Below are positions 1 through 10,815 of a stretch of DNA of 64,000 nt, one piece after another. The notes under the pieces are model-generated. The model made no database searches and was not told the DNA's origin. It saw only the letters and a list, made by a program, of their open reading frames with translations. Location of the stretch: NCBI RefSeq assembly GCF_040939455.1, contig NC_134106.1, positions 40,012,001 through 40,076,000 of the forward strand, given 5' to 3'. Numbering within the stretch: the first letter of the stretch is position 1; every line of letters starts with the position of its first letter. This DNA comes from Microcebus murinus. Its lineage: Eukaryota > Chordata > Mammalia > Primates > Cheirogaleidae. The position numbers were made by a program, and so were the translations under genes.

Positions 1-374
1 CCCAAGACCGGAAGAAGTGGTTAAAACTGAGTGTTTTTATGCTGGCTCTGATGAAGAGTGGAAAGTTGTGGAGAAATAGGATAGGACAAAGCATAATAAA
101 TTGGGGGAAGCAGGTCTATTGCTCCTCTTGGCACCCCTGTGTCTTTGGAGATAAGTGTGCTACTTCCTTTCATGTATAGGGAGGGCACCTCTCACATGGG
201 CTCATGATCTGCTTCAGGGGAAGGTTAGAATATCCTTCCTGTACATGTCATTTCTTAAATTCCTTCAGCTCAAAAATTCAATATGCCATGGTGCCATATT
301 TTGGGGTAGCATGCTCTGAACCCATCACCTTCATACTCTTTTATTCTCTTGAAAGTGAAACCACTCTCTCTTCT
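1..374. other. No recognisable feature
   Basis: I see no repeat family, RNA gene or supported coding region here. Reading frames are short and open in a pyrimidine-rich context. The last 100 bases may be a very diverged extension of the L2 that follows. Confidence 0.5.
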
Positions 375-765
375 TCACACATGCTCTATGTTTTTCTGAA
401 TTTGTGTCTTTGCTGGTCCTGTTTCCCCACTTAGAATGTCCTTCCTTCCTTTCTCTATATATCTAAAATCTGGCCCTCCTTCTGGGCAATCTATTCCAGG
501 AAGCTTTCCTTAATCTTCCCTTCTAAATCCGTCTCTTTTTCCTCCAAATGGCCATAGGGCTTTATCTGTACCCTTCTTGGCCCACATAATTATCTGCTTT
601 GCATTAAAGATACTAGGATTCTGTGCATATATATTCTCCCCTGCTAGGCTGTAAGCCTGTGGAGAGCTGAATCTTGTATTTTCTATCTTGATATTCATCC
701 TACAGTAGTGGATGCACTGTCTTACATGTAGTAGAAGTTCAGTAAGTATTTATAGTAAGAATGAA
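375..765 (-). mobile_element. L2 LINE 3' fragment, antisense
   Basis: The plus strand reads as the reverse complement of the L2 3' end: a stretch resembling 'gaatgtccttcc', then 'aggaagctttcctt' and the near-terminal 'gtagtagaagttcagtaagtattt' text split by mutations. This is the usual order for an antisense L2. It is an ancient, inactive, strongly diverged non-LTR retrotransposon fragment with no coding capacity. The family is called from remembered consensus only. Confidence 0.75.
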
Positions 766-944
766 TAAATGAGTAAATGGCATAAACTAAGTAGGAGGAT
801 AAGTTTTAGGGCAATCCTTCAAATTTATTGTCATCAAAATTTATCTTTTGGAAGTCTAGGTGCTCCTTGCTGGGCCCATTTATCCTTTCTTACAGTGTTT
901 CCTTGCCACCCTTCCAAGCACCTAGTATATCTTTATTGTCCTTA

Positions 945-1143
945 TTTCTACCAACTTTATGACCCTAGGCAAGTCATATAAACTCGTTCAGCCTCATCTC
1001 CCCAAATAGAAAATAAGCATGATGTCACTGATCTCCTGAATTGTTGTGAGGATTAAATATATTAATCCTGTATAAGTATATATGTAACATGTCTAGCATA
1101 GCACTAAGTATATAGTACATACTCAATAATTGTTGTTTATTCC
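945..1143 (-). repeat. MIR SINE, antisense
   Basis: The plus strand shows the antisense MIR order: 'gaccctaggcaagtcat', 'cagcctcatctcc', 'gttgtgaggattaaat', then 'actcaataattgttg'. MIR is an ancient tRNA-derived SINE spread by L2 machinery and found in all mammals. The copy is diverged and lacks obvious target-site duplications, as expected for its age. Confidence 0.8.
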
Positions 1144-1279
1144 CTCTCCCCCATTTTTCTGCCTTTAAAAACTTGCTTTCACAACAAGGTTTAAGTTTAG
1201 GTAATTAGCTCAATCATTCATTTTTTAAATTCTATATGAATGATTTTTTTTGTGGGCCTCTGTATTTCAGAAACAGTGT

Positions 1280-2495
1280 TAGTTTTAACAATTACTGGAT
1301 AGCCACATGTAGAAGAATGAAACAAGAGCCTTATCTCTTACCATATATAAAAATTAATTCAATATGAATTAAAGACTTAAATATTAGGCACGAAACCATA
1401 AAAATTCTAGAAGAAAATATAAGAAAAACTCTTCTAGACATCAGCCTAGGCAAAGAATTTATGACTAAGACCCTCAAGGCAAATACAGCAACAATAAGAA
1501 TAAATAAATGGGACTTGATTATATTAAAAAGCTTCTACACAGCAAAGGAAATAATCAATATAATAGACAACCCACAGAATGGGAGAAAATATTCACAAAC
1601 TGTATATCTGATAAAGAGCTAACATGCAGAATCTACAAAGAACTCAAAAAAATCAGCAAGAAAAAAACCAAACAATCCCATTAAAAAGTGGGCAAAAGAC
1701 ATGAACAGAAGTTTTTAAAAAGAAGACAGGCAAATGGCCAACAAATGTTTGATGAAATGCTCAACATCGTTAATAATCAGGGAAATGCAAATTAAAACCA
1801 CAATGAGATATCACCTTACCCCTGTTGGAATGGTCATTATTAAAAAAATTGTAAAATAATAGATTTTGGCATGGATGCAGAGAGAAAGGAATGCTTGTAT
1901 ACTGTTGGTGGGACTGTAAATTAGTACAACCTTTATGGAGAACAGTATACAAATTCCTCAAAGAAATAAATGTGGACTTATCATTCAAGCCACCATCCTA
2001 GTAGTGGGTATCTAAGGAAAAGAGGTCATTTTATCAAAAAGACACCTGCACTCGAATGTTTATTGCAGCACAATTCACAATAGCAAAATGTGGATTCAAC
2101 CTAAGTGCCCATAAGTTCATGAGTGGATTAAGAAAATGTGGTATATATGTATACTTTGGAGTACTCAGTCATAAAAGGGAATGAAAGAATGTCTTTTGCA
2201 GCAACTCGGATGGAATTTGAGACCCTTATCCTAAGAGAAGTATCTCAGGAATGGAAAAACAAACACCACATGTACTCTCTAATAATTAGGAGCTAATTGA
2301 TGGGCACATGGGTGCAAGAGATGTATAGGTTATAGGAAGTGAAGAAGCAGGGATGGGGGAGAAGGGGAGGTGTAGAAACCAACCTATTGGGTACACCAAA
2401 CACTATTTGGATGATGGGCACACTGAAAGCCCCACCTTAGCATTATATAAAAACATTTGTGCCCCCTTAATATTTTGAAATAAAAAAGCATAACA
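1280..2495 (+). mobile_element. L1 LINE 3' end (ORF2 C-terminus plus 3' UTR), degraded
   Basis: Sense-strand L1 text runs from the C-terminal part of ORF2 into a 3' UTR. Translated pieces include '[15 protein letters not shown]' and 'NNPIKKWAKDMNRSF', followed by '[15 protein letters not shown]'; all are typical of the ORF2 C-terminal region. Several in-frame stops and frame changes break it. After the ORF2 end comes a purine-rich UTR and a terminal A-rich 'aaataaaaaagca' at about 2478-2490. The copy is 5' truncated, because no reverse-transcriptase domain is present. The 3' UTR differs from human L1PA, so it fits an older L1MA/L1PB-like or strepsirrhine L1 subfamily. Confidence 0.85.
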
Positions 2496-3094
2496 AAATA
2501 TTTGTGGTCAGACGTTCCTGAAATTTTACTAGTAATTTGAACTCAATCAAACAGATCTGGTAAGGTATTTAAATTGTCTTAGTATGTTACACCTCATGTT
2601 ATCAGGGTATCTTTCCTGTCTGAGAATTTCACTATCAATGGAATGCCTAGAAATGGTCACCAGCATTGAGAATTCTATCATCTCTGAAGGCAAGGACAGA
2701 AGGAAGGAAACACAGGAAAGGCAGCACACTAAACACCGTGGTTTCTCAAATATTGCTGTTTTGTCTTAACAGGCCTGTTTGTGTAGCAAAACAATTTAAT
2801 GGAGGTACACATTTGGCATAATTCTCTCAGGATCCTGGACCTCATGATAAAAGGATTCTGAATTTTCTGTGAGCAGCTAGTGATTTCCTTAGGACTACTT
2901 TAGCCATAACAGAGATAGGATCATACGCAGTGCTAGGAGAATTCAGGAGACAAGACATCGAAGGACTGGGGTTGCAGGAGGGGTATTGGTGATTAGAGCA
3001 GGGACATAGTCCTGGATTCCTTAGCACTTCTTATCCAAAGAGCTAAAACCTCCTCTCAAGCTCCTTATTAAAAATTATGCCTCTTTATGGAATA
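2496..3094. other. No recognisable feature
   Basis: Ordinary non-coding sequence. The short frames on both strands show no protein family I know. Nothing is assignable as a repeat. Confidence 0.5.
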
Positions 3095-3185
3095 ATTTCC
3101 TCCCACTTTACAGGTAGGGAACTGAGAAGCACAGAGAGATTCATGGCATCCTTTACCTGGCTCCAGCTCACCTGTTCCTCTTTGT
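3095..3185 (+). repeat. MIR SINE core fragment
   Basis: Contains the sense MIR core signature, 'ccactttacaggtagggaactgag' in broken form followed by 'agcacagagagattcat'. It is short and diverged. A second MIR in the same orientation begins about 100 bp downstream. Confidence 0.55.
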
Positions 3186-3284
3186 CTTCAGTCCCTTAGT
3201 ACTACCTTCTGCAGCAATCACACCACCCTTTTGATCATTCCCCAGTTGTACCATGTTCCCCTCCCAACTTTGATGTAGAAGAGG

Positions 3285-3440
3285 GAGGTATACTGATCCC
3301 AATTTACAGATGAGAAAACTGCAGCTCAGAGAGCTTAAACAACTTGTCCAAGCTCTCACCTGGTTACTCATGGCAAGGATTGGGCAGAATATAGCCCTCC
3401 TGGCTGCTGATCCATTTCTCTTACTCCTCTACTCTTCAAA
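3285..3440 (+). repeat. MIR SINE
   Basis: The sense MIR core is clear: 'atttacagatgagaaaactg', then 'cagctcagagagcttaaac' and 'aacttgtccaagctctcacc'. A diverged 3' half follows. This is an ancient SINE fragment, and the frames that read through it are not genes. Confidence 0.85.
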
Positions 3441-4867
3441 CCTAGGTGAGTGGAGGTCCCAGGAGGACCCCTCAGTGCACACTGACTCTCCACATTCAGG
3501 ACGGTAAACACAGCAGGTGGCAGAAGGAAGGAAGCACTCGCTACCCATCCATCAGGCTTTACTTATTCCTTCCCCGAGGAGTCTCCTCTTGGCAACTTAA
3601 CCACCTTCTCGAGTCAGCATTTAGTGATGGTTGTAAAAACACAAACAATTTAGCACACAACACTCTGAACTGTAAACTTGGTAAATAGGATCAGGGGGAA
3701 GATTTAAGTGGAAAGGACAACTGCTATAAAGACTTAACAGGAATTCATTAGGCCCCACAGATAAAGCAGATAAAAGATCCATAACCACAGGCAGGCAGTG
3801 AAAGGAAAATCCTAAATCGTTAAGATGCAATGAGGTCCTGCCACAACTCATTAATCAGCTCATCCTCAGGGGCACTGGCTCTAGTATTCAGAGAAACCCA
3901 GAGAAGGAAGGCTGTGATGGCCGCCGCCATTTTAAATGAGAACAGGGTTTTACCAGCCGGCAGGGGTGTGTCAGAGATTTACTGTCATCCGCCCAGTACT
4001 ACCACTTCGCCTTTGCTGTTTCTTTGTTTCTATGTAGTACTATTTTTTGCTTCCTTGCTCTTTTTCACCCTTTGCTCCTTCCTTTTCTCCTCTCTATCTC
4101 CCCCCTTTCCTCCGTTTAAAAGAAATCTTGCTCTTTTTCTTTTTCTACCCACCTCTGCCGTTACCATCTCTCTCCCACCTTCTCTCGTGACATTTTACTC
4201 CCCTCACTCCTCAGACTCTCCTTGGCCTTGCCTTCCTCCTCTTCCTCACCCTCATCTCCCACTGCCTTGCAGCCCCTGCCTGTGGGATGGAGCACTTCCC
4301 CAGTCTGCTGTGTGCAAGCCGTGTGTGTGGGCGAATTCACCCAGCACTCTCTTTGTCTTTCGCACTTACATTTCTTTTAGCATTTTTGTATGACTGAGAG
4401 AAGTGGAGTGGTAGAGCATAAAATAACCAGCAAATTTAGTCCTAAATTGTTTGCTTTTATCATTAAATTAGATGTCCTCAGATTTCTCTGTAAAAGCCAA
4501 ACATAAGTAGGCTGAAAACTATCTCACTGTTTCTTTGGAGATTTAAAGGAACATGGTTGAAGAGAATATTAAGTATTTTGAAATGTATTTTTTCACCTCA
4601 ACCTGATTAGCACAACTTTTTCTGAAGAAAATGCTGGTATGGCTTTCCGTTCTCCTATTCTCTTTTTCCCAGAAGAGATGAAACAGATTCTCAAGAATTG
4701 AGCAATATTTTATTGCAATTTTTATACAGTTTTGGAAGTAATTGCTTGTAAGTGGAAACGAAGAAGGGAAGAACTTTGGAGCAATGCTGTGTCATTTTCA
4801 ATAAATCAATAGGAAGGGTGAGTGGGTGTTGTTAAGTGACAGAAGGGAAACTGCTCAGAGAACAAAC
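3441..4867. other. Unassigned region with a YY1-like site and pyrimidine-rich tract
   Basis: I recognise no repeat or gene here. A 187-codon open frame at 3830-4393 (+) is a by-product of a C/T-rich tract at about 4000-4270, since it encodes mostly Leu, Ser, Phe and Pro with no domain. A perfect GCCGCCATTTT box lies at 3923-3933. Confidence 0.5.
3923..3933 (-). promoter_or_regulatory. Candidate YY1 binding site
   Basis: GCCGCCATTTT on the plus strand is the reverse complement of AAAATGGCGGC, the consensus of the zinc-finger factor YY1, which often lies just downstream of CpG-poor or CpG-island promoters. It contains a CpG in an otherwise CpG-poor area. One motif match is weak evidence, and no TATA box or first exon is evident next to it. 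Confidence 0.3.
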
Positions 4868-4919
4868 TGGCGTGTGTGTATGTGTGTGTGTGTGTGTGTG
4901 TGCATGCGTGTGTACATGT
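4868..4919. repeat. (TG)n microsatellite
   Basis: Alternating TG units with a few interruptions (TATG, CATGCG). The run is long enough to be length-polymorphic. Confidence 0.95.
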
Positions 4920-6205
4920 GCTATTTCTGCGGCATCTTGAAGCATTCCAGTCTCATGAGTTTTCTAAAATTGCTGGCAAGATTGTGGTATGACTAATACC
5001 TGCACTCCCTTTCATAGTGAGGCTCTGTCTGCATCCTGCACACGTTTGGCCACAGTAAAAAGCAATTTTCCATACACCAGGGGGCTGCAATTTGAGTACT
5101 GTAATGATTAGTGATTTCATCCAGTCGTAGTTGACCCCCTGCTCATTTTTATATACTAAATGTTAAAAAGGAAAGGGAGAAAACTTGAGAGTGCTGGTTG
5201 ATTGAAATTCCAAGAGTTACTTTCATGCAGATAAAATATATTGAGAAAAGCCAGGGTGCTGGGAATTTCAGGGTGAAACCAGGAGAAATAGAGAAAGAAA
5301 AAGAAAATAATCATAACAGGAAGGTTCCCCAAAGCCTTTCTCATTGTGAATAATGTGTCTATACTTTTGAGGTCTGTTTCGGTGTGCTGGTTCCATGTTT
5401 AAAGGCTTTCACCTCCTCCCCAGGATCATGTTCCCTCCTCGCTACTCCTCCTTATTTCCACCCCAACCTCCACCTCTCTTTCTCTTTCTCCCTTTTTCTC
5501 CTTCCCCTTTTTCCTTTTCCTCCAGAAAAAAAGCTGTAAAATGCCTCTTGAAGAAGCAGACTCTACACTGGTGCTGGGTTGTCATGGAAACACACAGATT
5601 CCAAGACCTTGAGTCCTGCCGCAATGATCTAGGAGCAGACCCTGACTGGGTCAGAGGCTAAGGCTGTCCCCAGGATTTCTGGATGAAGGAAACCAGCAGA
5701 TGTAAGGTCATTTGAGGTATAGGTCAGTACCCACAGAAAAAGGCTAGAAAAATGGCATCTAAATAGTTGTTTTTTCTGTTTCACACTATTAATTACATTT
5801 GCTGTGAAGAATATAGATGAATGTGGCTGTCAGTGTAAGGGATTGAAAAACAAGAATAATTGCAGTATTTTCTGGTGTTTTCTTATTATTCTTTATAGAG
5901 ATTTATAAAATCATATGGTTTATATCACCAAGAGAGGGTCAAAATTAGAAGAAATTTTGCCAACTCTTCCATATCAAACCTGGTGCAAAGAATTACTATT
6001 TCAGTAGAATTAAAAAGTTCAGTTATTTTTATCAATGCCAGAGTCATGTTCTTCTCTCAAATCAGTAACATAACATTTTACAAAATACATTGAATTTTGT
6101 TGAGACTGTTTCATATTGTCCCTGTATTTCAACCTGGGTGTCACCTCTGTCTCAGGCCAGGTCTCTAAAACATTCAGTTTTCATCTCTCTCCGATCCAAA
6201 CACAG
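4920..6205. other. Unassigned region with a long polypyrimidine tract
   Basis: No repeat family is recognised. At about 5437-5525 the plus strand is almost pure C/T for roughly 90 bases and ends in CCTCCAG before an A-run. This resembles a very strong splice acceptor or a triplex-prone homopyrimidine block. The following frame (to about 5661) matches no family I know. Confidence 0.45.
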
Positions 6206-6305
6206 GTATGGGGGCTTTTCACCACTCTGTACAGTGTCAAGGGTCAGATCACTCCTGGAGATTATGTACCATTCTGGATGGTGGCAGAGGCAGTGGACAA
6301 ATTAG
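6206..6305 (+). other. Candidate orphan protein-coding exon (100 nt)
   Basis: A C/T-rich tract ends in CACAG at 6201-6205, and the segment ends with AG|GTGAGG at 6304-6311. These are good acceptor and donor sites bounding 100 nt. One frame starting at 6206 is open throughout and reads as plausible globular protein, including 'GQITPGDYVPFWMVAEAV'; the frame continues open to a stop just after the donor. I do not recognise the protein family. Alternatives are a fragment of an old retroviral gene, a pseudogene piece, or chance. No neighbouring exon could be paired with it here. Confidence 0.25.
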
Positions 6306-6572
6306 GTGAGGATTGAACAAGATTCGCTAAGATCTCTGACCTCTTTTTAGTTTGGGGGAAATCATCTCACTTTTGATTTCTCTCAGAGAACACTTCTTTT
6401 CTTGTTTCACCTCCTCAACTTTCAGATTCTCCTGTTGTTCGTTCACAATAGATTCCCATGACCCTGGAAACCAAGAGTCCAATTCATTCAAAACTGATTC
6501 TTTTTCCGTGATGGCAGAAAGTTTGCTTTTTAAACCATCCTAGAAAATAATGGAAGTATTCATAGTACACCC
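6306..6572. other. No recognisable feature
   Basis: Short non-coding stretch between the candidate exon and the hAT element. It ends in the left target-site copy GTACACCC at 6565-6572. Confidence 0.5.
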
Positions 6573-8856
6573 CAGGGTGGGGAGGGCAGTGCAGAGCCGG
6601 GGTAACCTGTGGCCTTAAGGCCACATGTGGCCTTCTAGGTCCTTAAGTGTAGCCTTTTGACTGAATCCAAATTTTACAGAACTAATCCTTTTATTTTTTA
6701 TTAATACATTTTTGTTCATCTTTTATAGTTTTATTTTATTTTTAAAATGAAAGTATTTAACATACCAAAGAATAAAATAAATTTCAATGAAATAATCCTC
6801 CCAGATTGACTGTCACAATTAGAACATTAGTAAGCTGTAAGGGCTAAATTGATTGGCTGCTATGCTCATGATTTAGTACTAACTTCCCTCACCTGACTGG
6901 TACCACTACCACATGAGGCTGGTTGGTGAGAGTTTGTAGGGGTCAAGTATACCAGTCTGTTATCAGCTTTTGACAATAGTGCACCATGTTTCTGTTTGAA
7001 GTGGAATTTGTGAATAGTTGTACAGCTCAGAAGTATTTTTAAATTCTGTCTGTTTAAGAGCCCATCATGTCATAGAAGACCAAAAGAATGCTGAAGGAAG
7101 AAAAGATGTTTTAATGAGGATTGAGAATTATAATATTGTCTTGTTTCTGCTAAAAATAAGATGATTTGCTTGCTTTGTGATACTGCAATATCAACATTAA
7201 AGAAATTCTATGCCCATCAGAATTATAACAGTATAAGGACCACAAATATTTTAAATTAGAGGGAGATATGAGAAAGGTTGTATTGCAGAAATTAAAAGAT
7301 GAAAAGCAAAAGCAAAGACAATTATTTCAAGCAGCAGTAAGACCTGGAAATAATGCCACTAAAGCAACTTATAAAAGCTTATATACTCAGAGAAAAAAGG
7401 GAAGCCATTCAGTGATGTAGAAATTGTGAAAGAATGAATTGTTGACCTTGTAGGATGCTTAGATCCCAATAATGTTTCAAAGTACAAACTACTGCCTCTT
7501 TCAAGGAGAACTACAACTGGCCGACAGCGTGAATCAGCCTTTAACTTAACAGAACAACTTCATGCAGTACTTCAAAAGGAAAATATATATTATTCAGTCA
7601 CTTTGGATGAATCAACTGATACTAAGTACAGGTTTAATCTTCATTAGGGTCATAACAAAATTTTCTTTGCTACGAAGAGTTACTTGCTTTGGGCACTCTT
7701 GTGAGTAGAACATGGGCAATAGATATCTTCAACAACTTTCAAAATGCATGTCTTGGAGTGTATGTACAAACTGTGCTCCTTCCATCACAGGAAAATATGA
7801 AGGGTTTATTGCACATATAAAAAAAGTATTAATACCTACAGATGCTCTCATTTCTTTTCATTGTATCTTGCATCAGGAAAATCTCTGTGCTGAAGCTACT
7901 ATTTTAAGTGACACTTTGCAACAAGTTATAAGTATTGTTAACTATATTTGTGCAAATGCAACACAGCATTACCAGATTTGTAACATGCTAAAGTTGAACA
8001 ATGAGGTATTCAGTGTGGATTTGCCATATCATTCTAAAGTACATTGGCTATTAGCAATGTGAATCATTGAAGATTTCTATAGGAATGCAACATTTCTGTG
8101 TGATATCATGTTAAATCAAAACAAATTGGATATTTCTTTGCAAGGTAAAACTGTCTATATATGATATGCAACAGAAAATTCAAGCATTTTGAAAAAGGCT
8201 ATCTTTTCTCAAAACACTACTTCTTCAAAAGGAAATTTTGGATGAATATTTTCCCCAGTTAGCAATGAAAGTTTCACTGACTTTGAGAATCATGACATCA
8301 CACTCAAAGTAGCATTTCAGCCTCACCTAGTTGATATCACCAAGGCACCTAAAGAACTACAGATGAAATTGATTGAGCTCTCAGTAGATGACATTTTAAA
8401 ATCATTGTTTGATGCTAAGGAAGATCCAATTGAAATGTGGAAAAATGCAGTCGAACACACGTGTTCAGTAACACGCCTGAAAAATGCTTTCCTGCTTGTC
8501 AACCACTTATTGCTGTGAATCTACATTCTCCTACCTACCCCAAATCAAGACACCCTAAGGTCACAAATGACTGACACCCATCTAGAGGATCATCTGACAC
8601 TGTGGACCTCCATGGTGCAACCAAATATTCAAATGCTTTCCAATAAAAAACAAACACAGCAAAGTCATCAAAACGTTAGTTAAACTTTAAAATTAACAGT
8701 TTTCACTTCCCAAAATTATTAAGTATGTGGTAGTTAGATTTTTACAAAGTAATGTTCATTTTTAAGTATATCTAATTGAAGTATCTTGAATGGGACCTTA
8801 TTTGATTACAACTAAATTAATGTAGACTTCCAACGTGATAAGGTTCCCCACCCCTG
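6573..8856 (+). mobile_element. hAT-Charlie-type DNA transposon, near full-length relict
   Basis: The right end is ...GGTTCCCCACCCCTG (8856). The left end starts CAGGGTGGGG (6573), then 21 extra bases, then AACCTGTGGCC, so the inverted repeat is CAGGGGTGGGGAACCT with an insertion on the left. Flanks are GTACACCC (6565-6572) and GTCCACCC (8857-8864), an 8-bp duplication with one mismatch, as expected for hAT. The 2,284-bp interior carries a decayed transposase on the same strand. The size suggests an autonomous copy or one slightly shortened. The subterminal palindrome 'ggccttaaggccacatgtggcc' type text is shared with the element at 51885-52077. The Charlie subfamily number is not assigned. 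Confidence 0.85.
7080..8685 (+). pseudogene. hAT transposase pseudogene (BED finger, RNase-H-like core, hATC)
   Basis: Reading across frames recovers the usual order of a hAT transposase. A BED-like zinc finger comes first, with CLLC at about 7167-7178 and a downstream AH-Q-N histidine region. The first catalytic block 'VTLDESTD' is at about 7597-7620. 'PSITGKYEGF' and 'HCILHQENLCAE' lie at 7772-7896, and 'VDLPYHSKVHWL' at about 8018-8050. A C-terminal hATC-like dimerisation region with 'LEDHLTLW' lies at about 8580-8610. The longest uninterrupted piece is about 117 codons (7712-8062), and stops and frameshifts elsewhere make it non-functional. Such genes cut and paste the parent element in the nucleus; relatives were domesticated as ZBED and GTF2IRD2-type host genes. 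Nothing suggests domestication here. Confidence 0.85.
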
Positions 8857-9454
8857 GTCCACCCTTTAGAGAAACAACAAAAACAACATGTAATCATGTT
8901 TCCTATTAAAACAGATCAATAATATTTTGACAATATAGTCTATATAAAAATACTCTTTCCTTCAACTAATTCCCAGAGCAGATTGATTGATAAATACACA
9001 AATGGTAAGTTAATGGTGAATGCTCCTGTCAGGTGACATGTTTTACGCAGTAGGACTTTTTGAGGCATGTATTATTTTGTAAGGCTCTCAGGAATGGAAG
9101 GGAATTGTTCTCAGGAATTGTTCGAATCTGTGACAACTCAACAAGGGCTTAGCCAAACTGTCTTTAGCACATCCAGTGCAGGCAAGCCTCAATTGCCTGG
9201 CTCAGCCACCTCTTTTAGCAGACATTTCTCTCCACCAATTATCCTCCTGTCGGCTCCGTCAAGCCCCAGACCTATGCTGGTTCTTTTCACTCAGCTTTTA
9301 GGTATGCTCATCCTCTCTATTCTTAAAGAAAGAAGGAAAGAAAAAAAAAAAAGAAAGAAAGCAACCAAAGGTCAGTCCTTAACATCATACCTCCCTTTAT
9401 GAACTGCTTAATACCTGTCTTTCCCCAAAGAAAAGCTAAACTTTTATTTGCAGC
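8857..9454. other. Unassigned; includes an A/G-rich tract
   Basis: No repeat family or gene is recognised. An AAAG-type purine-rich tract lies at about 9324-9362. The 111-codon frame at 9067-9402 (+) ends in this tract and has no recognisable domain. Confidence 0.5.
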
Positions 9455-10040
9455 ATTTATTAATTTTTTTATTGTGGTAAAATATACATAAAATAAATTT
9501 ATCATTTTATCATATTCAAGTGCACAATTCAGTGGCATTATATATATTTACATTGTTGTGCAATCATCACTACCATCCATTTCCAGAACTTTTTCATCTT
9601 CTCAAACTAAAACTCTGTACTATTTAAGTAACTCACCCTTCTTCCCTCCCCCCTGCTCCTGGCAACCACCATTCTACTTTCTGTCTCTATGAATGTGACT
9701 ACTGTAGGTACCTCATATAAGTGGAATTATATAATAGTTGTCCTTTTGTGACTGTCTTGTTCACTTAGCATAACGTCTTCAAGGTCCATTCATGTAGCAT
9801 GTGTCAGAATTTCCTTTTTAAGTTTGAATAATATTCCATTGTATGCATATATCACATTTTGTTCATCCACTTTTCTGTTGATGGACGTTGGAGTTGTTTC
9901 CACTTTGGCTATTATGAATAATGCTATTATGAACATTGGTATGTCAATTTGAGTCCCTGTTTTCAATTCTTTTGGGCATATACCCAAAGTGTAATAGCTA
10001 GTATAGCCAAATTTGTTACTTTTACTTTGCTTTTCCAAGT
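9455..10040 (-). mobile_element. L1 LINE 3' fragment, antisense (L1MB/L1MC-like)
   Basis: The plus strand is the reverse complement of an old L1 3' region. It shows 'ttattgtggtaaaatataca', 'catttccagaactttttcat', 'gaataatattccattgtatg' and 'cttttgggcatatacccaaa' in the order seen in antisense L1M copies. The minus strand encodes only a short broken ORF2 C-terminal piece. It is diverged and inactive. Confidence 0.85.
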
Positions 10041-10274
10041 AATCACATGTCGTAGTTTTAAAAGTTAAACAGTTCTATCTGGCTTGTAACAAAGAACAGC
10101 AGTCGCCTACCGTGCTCTCTTCCTCCCTGATTCTTTCTTCAAAGTCAACCACCTTACACTCTTCAGCTGTTCGTTGTATTTATCATATTTCTAAATTACA
10201 TACTGATTTTTCCACTGTAGACAATGTACTGATTCCCCACTCTAGAGGGTAAAGACTTAATTCTTACATACTCT
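10041..10274. other. No recognisable feature
   Basis: AT-rich non-coding sequence between an L1 and an LTR. It is possibly old repeat material, but I cannot assign it. Confidence 0.4.
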
Positions 10275-10815
10275 TATAATGGAGTGTTTGAAAATGTGGC
10301 CACGACAAATTCTCTCATCCCTGGATGCACACCCCTTTCCAAAGCTCCTCTGTAGCTTCTCCTGTCAACAGATAGGATCCGTTTCCCTCTCCTTTGAATC
10401 TGGGCTGGCCATGTGACTTGAGTTGACCCACAGGATGTTCTGGCAGGGACAGTGTGAGACTTCTACACCTCGACCTCAAGAGCCTTTTTACCTTTGCTCT
10501 TGGAACACGGCTGTCATGTAAACAGGCCTGATCTGACTGTAGGGTGGTAGGCCACATGAAACACAGACAAGATGTCCTAGCTAAGGCCCTTAGCCTTACA
10601 GCAGACAGCTGGCATGAGCCCCCAAACATGAGTGTCAGATCATCCTAGATAACCTGTGCGAATAGAGTCCCCCAGAAAACAGCAGCCATATGAGTGAAGA
10701 ACTGTCTATCTGAGGCCAATCCAAATTGCTAATCTGCAGATTCATAAGCAGATAAGATTTCAGTTGTTTTAACTAAATTTTGGGATAGTGTTTTACACAG
10801 AAATAGATTTCTGAT
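10275..10815 (+). mobile_element. MLT1-like ERVL-MaLR LTR
   Basis: Diagnostic text of old MaLR LTRs appears in order: 'tttgaatctgggctggccatgtgactt', interrupted, a 'gctcttggaacacggctgtcatgtaaac' block, a 'catgagtgaagaactgt' type block, and the terminal 'tttgggatagtgttttacacagaaatagat'. It is a solitary, diverged LTR without retroviral genes. The exact subfamily is not determined. A 104-codon frame on the opposite strand is a by-product. Confidence 0.7.

Noticed and set aside
3830..4393. Longest open frame in the window (187 codons, +)
   Set aside because: It is carried by a C/T-rich tract, which avoids stop codons. The product is Leu/Ser/Phe/Pro-rich without any domain, and no splice or promoter context supports it.
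7712..8062. 117-codon frame taken as a possible host gene
   Set aside because: It is the middle of a decayed hAT transposase with stops and frameshifts on both sides and lies inside intact transposon ends, so it is a transposon relict and not a domesticated gene.
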